From Deltaproteobacteria bacterium (GTDB lineage: Bacteria > Desulfobacterota > Desulfobaccia > Desulfobaccales > 0-14-0-80-60-11): a DNA stretch of 60,727 nt. Shown piece by piece: positions 8,353-16,398 of the stretch. The notes under the pieces are model-generated. The model worked only from the letters and a program-made list of their open reading frames with translations, searched no databases and was not told where the DNA came from. The stretch's first letter is position 1, and each line of letters opens with the position of its first letter. Made by a program: the position numbers and the translations under genes. The stretch spans positions 1-60,727 of the forward strand of contig JASEFS010000021.1 of the NCBI GenBank assembly GCA_030018495.1, written 5' to 3'.

Positions 8353-8848
8353 ACATTTTATATTTGCCGAAATCCTCGGGGTCCAGGCTCTCCAGGATTT
8401 CGGTCCATTTCTTGCTTTCTTCGTTGGTGATGGCCTCCTGGGCAGAGAGGTCCACCCGCCGGGCCTTCTGAATCACCACGTCGGCCACGAAGATGGGGCA
8501 CTTGGCCCGCAAAGCCAGGGCTATGGCGTCGCTGGGCCGGGCGTCTATGGTGATCTCCTGGCCGTCCCGTATCAGATAGATAAGGGCGAAATAGGTGTTG
8601 TCCCTGAGATCGCAGACCTCCACCTTGATGATCTGGATGTCCATGGTTTCCATGATGTTCTTTAAAAGATCATGGGTCATGGGACGGGAAAACTTGATGT
8701 TTTCGAGTTCGCTGGCAATGGCCGTGGCCTCCAGCAAACCGATCCAGATGGGGACCGCCTTATCCGACTCCACATCCTTGAGAATCATGATGGGGCTGTT
8801 GGTAAAGGGGTCGATGGTCAAACCAGACACCACCATCTTCCGCAGCAT
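8351..8848 (-). CDS. Bifunctional nuclease (DUF151) family protein
   Basis: A 165-residue protein of the DUF151/BFN family: KMVVSGLTIDPFTNSPIMIL at the N-terminus, AVPIWIGLLEATAIA and the DARPSDAIALALR motif. Characterised plant and thermophile members are reported nucleases; the bacterial role is poorly defined. I placed the start at ATG 8848 because GAGGAGG lies 4 nt upstream; a longer frame to 8914 has no such site. It is downstream of miaB on the same strand. Confidence 0.9.
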   Translation of the reverse strand: MLRKMVVSGLTIDPFTNSPIMILKDVESDKAVPIWIGLLEATAIASELENIKFSRPMTHDLLKNIMETMDIQIIKVEVCDLRDNTYFALIYLIRDGQEITIDARPSDAIALALRAKCPIFVADVVIQKARRVDLSAQEAITNEESKKWTEILESLDPEDFGKYKM

Positions 8849-8886
8849 AATACCTCCTCGGAGCGCCGTTGCCGGTGTTTGTGCAA

Positions 8887-10218
8887 TTACCGGGCCGGCG
8901 CTTCCTGCACCCACCGCCCTTTCAGGGAATGGGGATGAGCCTCGGTGATCTCCACCATAGCCAAACGGCCCGCAAGCTCCTGAGGGCCGGTAAAGTTCAC
9001 CACCTGATTGGTCCGCAGCCGGCCGCAGAGCTGGCCGGCGGATTTTTTGCTTGGCCCTTCCACCAGAACTTCTTTGACCTGACCCAGCAGGCGTCGATGG
9101 GCCGCCAGGGTGAGCTCGTCCTGCACGGCCTGCAGCCGGCGCAGGCGCTCGGCCTTGACCGGCTCCGGCACCTGGTCGGGAAATTCAGCAGCCCTGGTAT
9201 TGGGACGGGGCGAATATTTGAAGGAGAAGGACTGACCGAAGCCTGCTTCCCGCATCAAAGCCAGGGTGTCTTGAAAATCCTCTTCCGTCTCACCGGGAAA
9301 GCCCACGATCAGGTCGGTGGACAGGTTGAGTTCAGGGCAGACCTGCTTCAGCCGCCCCACTTTGTCCAAATAATGCTCCCGGGTGTAGCGCCGGTTCATG
9401 GCTTTGAGAATCCGGTCAGAGCCTGACTGCACCGGCAGATGCAGGTGCTCGCACAAAGCCGGCAGTTCCCCGAAAGACTCAATGAGCTCGTCGGACAGGT
9501 CCTTGGGGTGCGAGGTGGCGAAGCGCAGGCGGGCCAAGCCGGGGAGCGCGGCCAGCCGCCTCACCAGTTCCATAAAGGTCACGGGTTCAGCCAAGCCCCG
9601 GCCGTAGGAATTGACATTCTGGCCCAGCAGCGTCACCTCTTTGCCGCCCGCGGCCAAAAAGCTCTTGACCTCCGCCTCGATGTCCGCCGGCTCCCGGCTG
9701 AATTCCCGGCCCCGCACATAAGGAACCACGCAGAAGCTGCAAAAGTTGTTGCAGCCCTGCATTATGGTCACCAGGGTCTGAACCCGGCCTGCCGGCCACT
9801 CGTGCCCGGGAGCTTCGGGGAAGCAGGACGACAGCCCGATGTCCACGGTGCGCTCCTGTTCGGCACGCTTGACCAATTCGGGCAGCCGGTAGATGCCGTG
9901 GGTGCCGAACACCAAGTCAAGGTGCGGTATGGCTTTGAGCAGCCGCTCGCCCTCCTGCTGGGCCACGCAGCCGCCCACCCCTATAATAAGTCCGGGCCGG
10001 CGCTTTTTAAAGGCTTTGAGGCGGCCGAGCAAGCTGAGCACCTTTTCCTCGGATTTGCGGCGAATGGCGCAGGTGTTGATGAGCAGCAGGTCGGCCTCCT
10101 CGGGCCGGTCAGTCAGGACGTAGTCCGCCGCCAGCACTCGGGCCATCTGTTCGGAATCGGCCACGTTCATCTGACAGCCGAAAGTCCTGATAGCTACTTT
10201 TTTCTTCAGGCCGCCCAT
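8887..10218 (-). CDS. miaB: tRNA-2-methylthio-N6-dimethylallyladenosine synthase
   Basis: A 443-residue radical-SAM methylthiotransferase that adds the methylthio group to i6A37 of tRNA. It has an N-terminal UPF0004 domain (TFGCQMNVADSE) with three cluster cysteines, the radical-SAM motif CNNFCSFC at about residue 155, HLPVQSGSD and a C-terminal TRAM domain. Length is normal. It heads the run miaB, BFN, PHP, CDF on the minus strand and is divergent from the rhomboid gene. Confidence 0.95.
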   Translation of the reverse strand: MGGLKKKVAIRTFGCQMNVADSEQMARVLAADYVLTDRPEEADLLLINTCAIRRKSEEKVLSLLGRLKAFKKRRPGLIIGVGGCVAQQEGERLLKAIPHLDLVFGTHGIYRLPELVKRAEQERTVDIGLSSCFPEAPGHEWPAGRVQTLVTIMQGCNNFCSFCVVPYVRGREFSREPADIEAEVKSFLAAGGKEVTLLGQNVNSYGRGLAEPVTFMELVRRLAALPGLARLRFATSHPKDLSDELIESFGELPALCEHLHLPVQSGSDRILKAMNRRYTREHYLDKVGRLKQVCPELNLSTDLIVGFPGETEEDFQDTLALMREAGFGQSFSFKYSPRPNTRAAEFPDQVPEPVKAERLRRLQAVQDELTLAAHRRLLGQVKEVLVEGPSKKSAGQLCGRLRTNQVVNFTGPQELAGRLAMVEITEAHPHSLKGRWVQEAPAR

Positions 10219-10332
10219 GGCTGTTATTTAATCTGAATTAAGCAACCTTGTCAACCTCACCCGCCTGCAGGCCCTTGGCCCTGGACAGCCGGACGCGACT
10301 CCGGTACAATGCGGGTCAAAATGACGCCGGTG

Positions 10333-10359
10333 AAGGGGCGGGCCGCCGGCCCGCCCCTT
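10333..10359. repeat. Perfect 12-bp GC hairpin between divergent genes
   Basis: AAGGGGCGGGCC and its exact complement with a 3-nt loop, in the gap between miaB and the rhomboid gene. Because the flanking genes diverge, it is not an obvious terminator; it may be another dispersed palindrome. Confidence 0.8.
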
Positions 10360-10393
10360 GGCCTGATTGCCTGACCAATCCCTGTAAATTCCC

Positions 10394-11134
10394 ATGATAC
10401 CTGTACGCGGCCCCGCCACCAGAGGAGGTTTGCCCTGGGTTACCCTGGGGCTTATCGCCGTGAATGCGGCGGTCTTCCTGTACACGCTGCACATCGGCCC
10501 GGAAGCCAGCCTTAATCTCTATTTCAAGGGCGGGGCGGTGCCCGCCAAATTGAGCCAACTCAAGCTCCTGAGCCTCTCCTCCCTGTGGCTTTTGGCCACC
10601 ATGTTCATTTCCCTTTTCCTGCACGCGGGCTGGGTGCATTTTATCGGCAACATGTGGTTCCTCTGGGTGTTCGGCGAAGCCCTGGAGGACGACTTGGGCC
10701 ACTGGCGGTATCTGGCCTTTTACCTGTTCGCCGGCTTTTTCGCTTGCCTGTTCCACGTGCTGGCGTCAAGCCGGCTTTCCGCGCCGCTGATCGGCGCCAG
10801 CGGCGCCATCGCCGGGGTCATGGGAGGCTATCTCATGCGACTGCCGCAAAGCCCCATCCTGACGCTGGTGTTTTGGCGCCTGCGCGTGGAAACCACCTAT
10901 TTCCCGGCCTTCGTCTGGCTGGTGGTTTGGGTGGGGCTGCAATTCCACGGCCTGCGCCAGGGCGGCGCCGTCGCCTGGGTGGCCCACCTGGGGGGCTTTT
11001 TTACGGGCCTGTTCGCGGTGCTGCTGTTTACCCCCTTGAAATCGGCCACCGCCAAGGCCAACCCCAAAAAGGGCAGGAGCAAGGCCAGGACCAGGGGCAA
11101 AAGCAAAGGCAAAGGCAAAGCCGGAAAAAAGTAA
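10394..11134 (+). CDS. Rhomboid-family intramembrane serine protease
   Basis: A 246-residue polytopic membrane protease. The catalytic serine is in GASGAIAG (about residue 137), the catalytic histidine in AHLGGF near the last segment, and the HAGWVHFIGNMWFLWVFG block is the conserved loop/second segment. The L1-loop region is present. The C-terminus is a short Lys/Arg-rich tail (KANPKKGRSKARTRGKSKG) that should stay in the cytoplasm. Substrate unknown. Confidence 0.92.
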   Translation: MIPVRGPATRGGLPWVTLGLIAVNAAVFLYTLHIGPEASLNLYFKGGAVPAKLSQLKLLSLSSLWLLATMFISLFLHAGWVHFIGNMWFLWVFGEALEDDLGHWRYLAFYLFAGFFACLFHVLASSRLSAPLIGASGAIAGVMGGYLMRLPQSPILTLVFWRLRVETTYFPAFVWLVVWVGLQFHGLRQGGAVAWVAHLGGFFTGLFAVLLFTPLKSATAKANPKKGRSKARTRGKSKGKGKAGKK

Positions 11135-11229
11135 CAGGCCTCTTGTTAATGGGCATCCCGAATTATTATTGTTAGAAAATAAAGTATTCCAATTTGAAAA
11201 GGCAAGGCGTCAGCGGTCTGGCCTTCTAG

Positions 11230-12036
11230 ATGAGAGCTTTAGACATGATCGAGAAAATCGGCAAAGTCGGGCGTCAAGCCGCGTTGGCCGCAGGCGCGGT
11301 CCTGCGCCTCAATTACCTCAAACCCCACGAGGTGCATTTAAAGGGGGTCATCGACCCGGTCACCGAGAGCGATCTGCAGGCGCAGGAAATCATCATCAAT
11401 CTGGTGCGGCAATATTTCCCGGACCATGGCTTTCTGGCCGAAGAAGAAGGCGCGGGCCAGGAGCGCAGGTCTTCGGCTGACAAGCAAAACCGCTGGATCA
11501 TCGACCCGCTGGACGGCACGGTGAATTACGCCCACGGGTTTCCCATGTTCTGCGTGTCCATTGCTTATGAAGCCGACGGCGAGCTGCAATATGGGGTAAT
11601 CTATGACCCCTTGCGGGATGAAGTCTTTGAGGCCCGAAAGGGCGCGGGGGCGCGGCTAAACGGCCAGCCCATCCAGGTCTCCCGGACTGAGAGCATGGAG
11701 CGCGGCCTCTTTGCCACCGGCTTCCCGTATGACATCCGGGAGCGTCTGCCGGAAACTTCAGCCCGCCTGAGCAGCATGCTGGCCCTCACCCAGGGCGTGC
11801 GCCGGGCCGGATCCGCCGCGCTGGACATGGCTTACGTGGCCTGCGGGCGGTTTGACGGCTTTTATGAAGAAAACCTGAAGCCATGGGACACCGCCGCAGG
11901 CCTGCTTATCGTCACCGAGGCCGGCGGCGTCATCACCACCTACGACGGCGGCCCTTACACCATTTTTTCACCCAACCTCGCGGCCAGCAACGGCAAATTG
12001 CACGCGGCCCTGCTGGCGGCCTTGAAAGTCCACTAA
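11230..12036 (+). CDS. Inositol monophosphatase family protein
   Basis: A 268-residue Mg-dependent phosphatase of the IMPase/FBPase superfamily. Metal-binding motifs: DPVTESD, FLAEEEG, WIIDPLDGTVNYAHG and the C-terminal WDTAAGLLIVTEAGG. Substrates in the family include inositol phosphates, fructose-1,6-bisphosphate and PAP. The start may be ATG 11230 or 11245. It is probably not in one transcript with the rhomboid gene, which ends 95 bp earlier. Confidence 0.92.
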   Translation: MRALDMIEKIGKVGRQAALAAGAVLRLNYLKPHEVHLKGVIDPVTESDLQAQEIIINLVRQYFPDHGFLAEEEGAGQERRSSADKQNRWIIDPLDGTVNYAHGFPMFCVSIAYEADGELQYGVIYDPLRDEVFEARKGAGARLNGQPIQVSRTESMERGLFATGFPYDIRERLPETSARLSSMLALTQGVRRAGSAALDMAYVACGRFDGFYEENLKPWDTAAGLLIVTEAGGVITTYDGGPYTIFSPNLAASNGKLHAALLAALKVH

Positions 12037-12129
12037 GACCCCTCTGCCCTGTTTTTTAAATATTCACCTGCTGACGCGCTTCAGCCGGTGAGGTATTTGG
12101 AGGAAGGCTCAAATAACTCAAATCCCTGG

Positions 12130-12182
12130 CGGCACAGGCGTTTCGCCTGTACCGGGCGCAGGCTGAGGCCTGCGGCTAGAGG
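12130..12182. repeat. Dispersed hairpins (GCACAGGCG type)
   Basis: Two stem-loops in tandem, CACAGGCGTTTCGCCTGT and GCAGGCTGAGGCCTGC. They resemble the composite repeats at 6198 and 13551 but are more divergent. Confidence 0.6.
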
Positions 12183-12259
12183 CTGTCGTCTTCCGGGTTG
12201 AGCCGGAATATGTTAAATCCTGGCCAACCGGTTAAGAACTTAACAACTAAAAAATCTCC

Positions 12260-13453
12260 ATGCAAAATTCTTTTGACCTGAAATTCAACCTGAAAATCCT
12301 CCTTATCCTGTCCTTCGGGCATCTGGTCACGGATATCTATCAGGGCGCGCTGCCGGCCATCCTGCCCTTTCTCAAGGAACGGCTGGCCCTGTCCTACACC
12401 ATGGCCGGGGTGATCCTGATGGCCGCGAATTTCACCTCCTCCATCCTGCAGCCCCTGTTCGGGTATTTTTCCGACCGCAAGGAAAAGGCCCTGCTGCTGC
12501 CGCTGGGCTGCCTGGCCGCGGGCGCGGGGCTGTCCCTGCTGTCGCTGCCCACCAATTTTGCCGCGGTTCTCGCTCTGGTGGTAATCAGCGGCCTGGGGGT
12601 GGCCGCGTATCATCCCGAGGGCTACAAAACCGCGTACTTTTTCACCGGCGCCCGACCGGCCACGGGCATGTCGGTGTTTTCCGTGGGCGGCAACCTGGGT
12701 CTGGCCCTGGGGCCGATAATCTCATTGGCGGTCATTGCGCATCTGGGCTTTGCGAGCCTGCCCGTCATGGCGGTTTTTGCCGTGCTGTCCGTGTCTCTTT
12801 TGGTGTTCACCTGGAGAACCCTGCACGCCGCCAAACCGCCGCCTAAAGCAAGCAGGCAGTCTGCCGGCGCGGTTCCGGCCGGCGCGTACCTCTCCCTCTT
12901 TCTGGTCATTGCCGCGGTGGTCATGCGGGCCTGGACCCAATTGGGGTTGATGACCTATATTCCTTTCTATTACATCGATTTTCTTAAAGGGGACCCCCTG
13001 TATTCCGGCACCCTGGTGTCCACCTTCCTGTTGGGCGGCGTGGCCGGTACCATTGCCGGGTCCGTGGCCGCGGACCGCTGGGGGCATAAGCGCTATCTGA
13101 TTTTTTCCATGCTCGCGGCCAGCCTGATTTTCCCTTTGATTTTTGCGGTTGAGGGGCCTTTGTTGTTCGCGGTGCTGGCCGCGGAGGGCATGGCCCTGAT
13201 CTCCTCCTTCACTGTTACCATCGTCATGGCCCAGCATCTCATGCCCAACAACCTGGGCATCGCCTCCGGGCTCATGGTGGGTTTCGCCATCGGCGCCGGC
13301 GGGCTGGGTGTCACACTTTTAGGGGTGGTGGCCGACCACTTCGGGGTGCCCGCGGCCCTCAAGTCCATAATGCTCCTGCCCTTGGCCGGCCTGGGTTTGA
13401 GCCTGATGATCCGCTATCCCCTTCCGGCCGCCAGTGAGACTCCCGGGACTTGA
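12260..13453 (+). CDS. MFS transporter, fosmidomycin-resistance (Fsr) type
   Basis: A 397-residue major facilitator with about twelve hydrophobic segments. The N-terminal half reads LSFGHLVTDIYQGALPAILP and GVAAYHPEGYKTAYFF, both typical of the Fsr-like branch, followed by a hydrophilic central loop (KPPPKASRQSAG). The role is probably export of a small compound; the substrate is not predictable. It stands alone between repeat-rich gaps. Confidence 0.88.
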   Translation: MQNSFDLKFNLKILLILSFGHLVTDIYQGALPAILPFLKERLALSYTMAGVILMAANFTSSILQPLFGYFSDRKEKALLLPLGCLAAGAGLSLLSLPTNFAAVLALVVISGLGVAAYHPEGYKTAYFFTGARPATGMSVFSVGGNLGLALGPIISLAVIAHLGFASLPVMAVFAVLSVSLLVFTWRTLHAAKPPPKASRQSAGAVPAGAYLSLFLVIAAVVMRAWTQLGLMTYIPFYYIDFLKGDPLYSGTLVSTFLLGGVAGTIAGSVAADRWGHKRYLIFSMLAASLIFPLIFAVEGPLLFAVLAAEGMALISSFTVTIVMAQHLMPNNLGIASGLMVGFAIGAGGLGVTLLGVVADHFGVPAALKSIMLLPLAGLGLSLMIRYPLPAASETPGT

Positions 13454-13550
13454 CCCTGGTTCGTTTTCTCACCTACAATGGCATCAGCTTTGCTTTTGGC
13501 GGAGGGGGCCAGGGGTCATAAATCCCTGCCCTTTCCCCCAAGCCCCCCTT

Positions 13551-13607
13551 CGGGAGCACAGGCTTCCAGCCTGTGCAAACACAGGACAAGATGCCTGTGT
13601 TCCCGAG
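13551..13607. repeat. Composite two-hairpin repeat, copy 2
   Basis: Bounded by TCGGGAG and TTCCCGA; contains stem-loops CACAGGCTTCCAGCCTGTG and a second CACAGG...CCTGTG stem. It is the inverted counterpart of 6198-6251, with the two hairpins in the opposite order. Confidence 0.8.
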
Positions 13608-13770
13608 TATGTATGAGGGGGTTGGGAGGGAAGCCAGAAGGGAGGCTTGCAGGGGGGGTTCGCGAACTACCCCAACAAGCCGGCGGTCCTCTCCTTGATC
13701 TAAATGTCGGTTGCTTTGAAAGGCGGCTCAGGTGGAGATGACCCTTAATTACCTGACGCCTTATCTGTTG

Positions 13771-13796
13771 GGCGGGAAAGCGCAGCGCATCCCGCC
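13771..13796. repeat. REP palindrome, copy remote from the RAYT gene
   Basis: The 26-nt imperfect palindrome GGCGGGAAAGCGCAGC...CCCGCC is identical to the copies around the transposase at 24.3-25.2 kb, about 10.6 kb away. Confidence 0.9.
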
Positions 13797-13853
13797 GGGC
13801 ATTAAGATGACACAGGTGAGGACAGTGTCTCCAACCCTTTTTGGTTTTGACCA

Positions 13854-14588
13854 ATGGCCTTAAACTTGTTCAAACCCTTGGGCAGTCTGCTGGATTTTTT
13901 TCTGCCGCGGCTATGTGTGTTCTGCCGCGGTGCGGTGTCTGAGGGGGCGGCCGCAGCGGTGTGCCAAGCGTGTCAAGACCAAATCCAATGGGTGGCAAGT
14001 CCCCTTTGTCTGCGGTGCGGCCGGGTCTTCGGCTCGAAGGAGGGGGCGGACCGTATTTGCGGGCTCTGTCAGAAGGAGCCCCCGCCCTTTGTCCGGGCTC
14101 GGGCCGCGGTCCTTTACGATGAAGACGGGCCCGCGGCTTCGGCCATCAAGCAGTTCAAGTACGGCCGCCGCATGGATATGCTGCCGGTGCTGCAGACCTG
14201 GCTGCGCACCCCGACGTTTCTGGAGCCGGCGGCTGCCGTCGACCTGCTGGTGCCGGTCCCCCTGCATAGCCGGCGCCTGAAGGAGCGGGGTTTCAATCAG
14301 GCCCTGCTGTTGGCCCGGGCCTTTCCCGACCAGCCGTTGGCCCGGGATGCCCTGGTGCGGGTGCGCCACACCGTCCCTCAATCCGGCCTCAACCCCAAGG
14401 AGCGCCGGGAAAACGTCAAAAGAGCCTTTGCCGTGCCCCGCGCTGAGCAAGTGAAGGGCAAGAAGATTATCCTGGTCGACGACGTCTACACCACCGGGGC
14501 CACGGTCAAGGAGTGCGCCAAGGTGCTCATGAAGGCGGGGGCTCGGGAAGTGCAGGTCCTTACTGTGGCCCGGGTGCGGTATGAGTGA
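13854..14588 (+). CDS. ComF family phosphoribosyltransferase-like protein
   Basis: A 244-residue protein with an N-terminal Cys-rich zinc-binding part (CVFCRGAV, CQACQ, CLRCGRVF, CGLCQKE) and a C-terminal type I phosphoribosyltransferase fold with the PRPP loop ILVDDVYTTGAT. ComF homologues contribute to DNA uptake in naturally competent bacteria, but most are simply conserved; no other competence genes are visible nearby. The stop codon is the first triplet of a heptamer array. Confidence 0.9.
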   Translation: MALNLFKPLGSLLDFFLPRLCVFCRGAVSEGAAAAVCQACQDQIQWVASPLCLRCGRVFGSKEGADRICGLCQKEPPPFVRARAAVLYDEDGPAASAIKQFKYGRRMDMLPVLQTWLRTPTFLEPAAAVDLLVPVPLHSRRLKERGFNQALLLARAFPDQPLARDALVRVRHTVPQSGLNPKERRENVKRAFAVPRAEQVKGKKIILVDDVYTTGATVKECAKVLMKAGAREVQVLTVARVRYE

Positions 14589-14655
14589 TCAGGGGCCAGG
14601 GGCCAGGGATTAGGGGATAAGAGTCAGGTTCTGGGTTCTGGGTTTTGGGTTCAGG
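14586..14655. repeat. Drifting heptamer array starting at the comF stop
   Basis: Ten in-phase units: TGATCAG, GGGCCAG x2, GGATTAG, GGGATAA, GAGTCAG, GTTCTGG x2, GTTTTGG, GTTCAGG. The first unit contains the TGA stop of the ComF gene. The unit changes from GGGCCAG to GTTCTGG with no loss of phase. Confidence 0.85.
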
Positions 14656-14764
14656 TTATAAAGGCCCAACGGCCCAATCATTTTGACGTAGGGGCGGGGT
14701 TTCCCCGCCCATGAGAGGATTCAGAGGAAATCGAGTTGCATGGTGCGCGGTGCGCACCCCACGA

Positions 14765-14799
14765 AAAGCTTAAAGCTTAAAGCTTACAGCTTAAGGCTT
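14765..14799. repeat. Heptamer array AAAGCTT x5
   Basis: Units AAAGCTT x3, ACAGCTT, AAGGCTT in exact register; the unit matches the tail of the array at 4177-4295. Confidence 0.85.
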
Positions 14800-14814
14800 A
14801 TGCAGGGCCGTCAT

Positions 14815-14856
14815 TCATGGCGCAACAAGGCTTGATGAATCACGCCGCTACAGGAA
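14815..14856. repeat. Tandem-hairpin repeat, degraded copy
   Basis: CATTCATGGCG followed by GGCTTGATGAATCACGCC and GCTACAGG; the same two centres (ATGAAT, GATGAATC) as at 4478 and 15744, with imperfect stems. Confidence 0.6.
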
Positions 14857-15024
14857 AAATGCGGCGGATTGCCGCCGACAGGGAGGCGGCAAGCATAGGG
14901 CGGCCCGCGGCCGCCGCACCCTATGCAAAAGATCAAAGTTCTCGAGCATTATGGGGCGCGGTTGCTTGAAAAATCCCGTTAAATTTTTCTTCCTTTCCCG
15001 CTGATTTTCCGCTAATCAAAGGGC

Positions 15025-15522
15025 ATGACTGCCTCCACTGCCGCCAAAATAATCAGCCGACCGGAGGCCGGCCGCTGGGTCAGGGGCATCCAGGCTGAAG
15101 GGAAAAAGGTGGTCTTCACCAACGGCTGCTTCGACCTCCTGCACGTCGGCCACGTGCAGTATTTGGAAGAGGCCCGCTCTCTCGGGGACGCGCTCATCGT
15201 GGCGGTGAACACCGACGACTCGGTGCGCCGCTTAAGCAAAGGCTCGGGCCGCCCTGTCAATCCCGAAGCCGATCGGGCCCGGGTGCTGGCGGCCCTGGCC
15301 TGCGTGGACCGGGTGGTGCTCTTCCCGGAGGACACGCCCCGGGAGATCATCGCCGAGCTTCAGCCGGACGTCCTGGTTAAGGGCGGCGACTATCGGCTGG
15401 AGGAAATCGTCGGCCGGGAAACGGTCCTGGCCCGGGGCGGCCGGGTCAAGGTCATCCCCTTCGTGCCCGGCTACTCCACCACCGCACTGCTGGCCCGCAT
15501 CCGGGAGAAAAGCCGAACCTGA
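15025..15522 (+). CDS. rfaE2: D-glycero-beta-D-manno-heptose 1-phosphate adenylyltransferase
   Basis: A 165-residue nucleotidyltransferase (cytidylyltransferase-like fold). The nucleotide-binding motif [17 protein letters not shown] lies at about residues 31-47, and [15 protein letters not shown] and PGYSTTALL follow as in RfaE2/HldE C-terminal domains. It makes ADP-heptose for lipopolysaccharide inner core. Here it is a stand-alone enzyme rather than fused to the kinase, and no other heptose gene is in the window. Confidence 0.92.
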   Translation: MTASTAAKIISRPEAGRWVRGIQAEGKKVVFTNGCFDLLHVGHVQYLEEARSLGDALIVAVNTDDSVRRLSKGSGRPVNPEADRARVLAALACVDRVVLFPEDTPREIIAELQPDVLVKGGDYRLEEIVGRETVLARGGRVKVIPFVPGYSTTALLARIREKSRT

Positions 15523-15990
15523 GCCGGCGGAGAATTGTAAAATCACAAATTTCGCAAACTCCCAACAGTCTCTCTTGAGCTGGCGGCTCTCTCAAAACAT
15601 GAAAAGCGTCGGTGGCACAGGTGTCCTCACTTGCGCCAACTTAAGGCACGAGACCTCTGCTAAAGTGCCAAACGCTGCTGAGCCGCTTAAGAAAATGCCA
15701 AGGTGTTCTTATAAAAGCATTGATTAATTGAGATTTTTTTTCGGGGCGCAATTTATTGCGCCCTAAAGGGCTTGATGAATCAAGCCCCTACAGGACTTTC
15801 GCAAAGGGGTCTCAAATTGCAGCTTATTTATGTTTCTTCAGGATGACATAAACCTCAAGTTAGAAGGGCAGTCCCTCAGTCGGCCCAGGCATCTTTGGCC
15901 ACGTTCTTCATGCCTGCCGCCAGACAACCTTTTAAAGTTACCGACCTTCCTTTCCGATAAGAAGAAAAACCTCTGACGAAAGGTCCTGCC
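15523..15990. other. Intergenic region with hairpin repeats, no gene seen
   Basis: Includes GGTGGCACAGGTGTCCTCA near 15611, whose near-complement recurs around 56291-56312, and the tandem-hairpin repeat at 15744-15787. The right end leads into the small pilin gene. Confidence 0.6.
15744..15787. repeat. Tandem-hairpin repeat, best-preserved copy
   Basis: Perfect palindromes GGGCGCAATTTATTGCGCCC (15744-15763) and GGGCTTGATGAATCAAGCCC (15768-15787), then CTACAGG. Confidence 0.85.
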
Positions 15991-16164
15991 ATGATGCTTC
16001 CCGAAAAATGGTTGCGCTATGCCCTCGCTGAAGACGGCGCCAGCAGCGTGGAATACGGCCTCCTGATGGCGGGCATAGCCTTGGCCATCTTTGCTTCGGT
16101 CTTTTTCCTGGGGCAGGTAGTCGCTGACAGTTTTTTCAAACCGGCCGAAACCCTGATCCGCTGA
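15991..16164 (+). CDS. Flp family type IVb pilin, orphan
   Basis: A 57-residue ORF. The core EDGASSVEYGLLMAGIALAI is the hallmark of Flp/Fap pilins: a short leader, a Gly-Ala processing region with Glu and Tyr in the mature N-terminus, then one hydrophobic helix. Mature pilin would be assembled into tad-type fibres by CpaF/TadA-like machinery after cleavage by a prepilin peptidase. None of that machinery lies nearby, so the gene is isolated between rfaE2 and purL. Start ATG 15991 or the next ATG. Confidence 0.85.
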   Translation: MMLPEKWLRYALAEDGASSVEYGLLMAGIALAIFASVFFLGQVVADSFFKPAETLIR

Positions 16165-16398
16165 AAACAAGCTTTCCCGCCAATGATAGCGGCACCATAG
16201 CCGGGCGTCCCCGGTTCTCCTCCGCCTGCTTCTCGGCATCTTTGTCTTTTCCCCCGGCGTCCTATGCGATATAGTTCTTAAAGGCCGTTTTCGGTTTTTT
16301 TCGGTTTTCGGTTAAAAAAGCTGAATTATCAAGCCGTTGTAATATCCTTCAGTAACACGCAGGCAAAGCTCGTTAAACGGCCCGCGGGAAGGGACATT

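Larger units (their letters stand above)
13454..13853. other. Repeat-bearing intergenic region, no gene seen
   Basis: Holds the composite two-hairpin repeat (13551-13607) and a REP palindrome (13771-13796). Short frames exist but overlap these repeats and do not look like proteins. Confidence 0.6.
14656..15024. other. Intergenic region with hairpins, no gene seen
   Basis: Contains a GGGGCGGGG/CCCCGCCC hairpin near 14693, a heptamer array at 14765-14799, a tandem-hairpin repeat near 14815-14856 and a GC-rich palindrome near 14898-14912. No coding frame is convincing. Confidence 0.6.
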
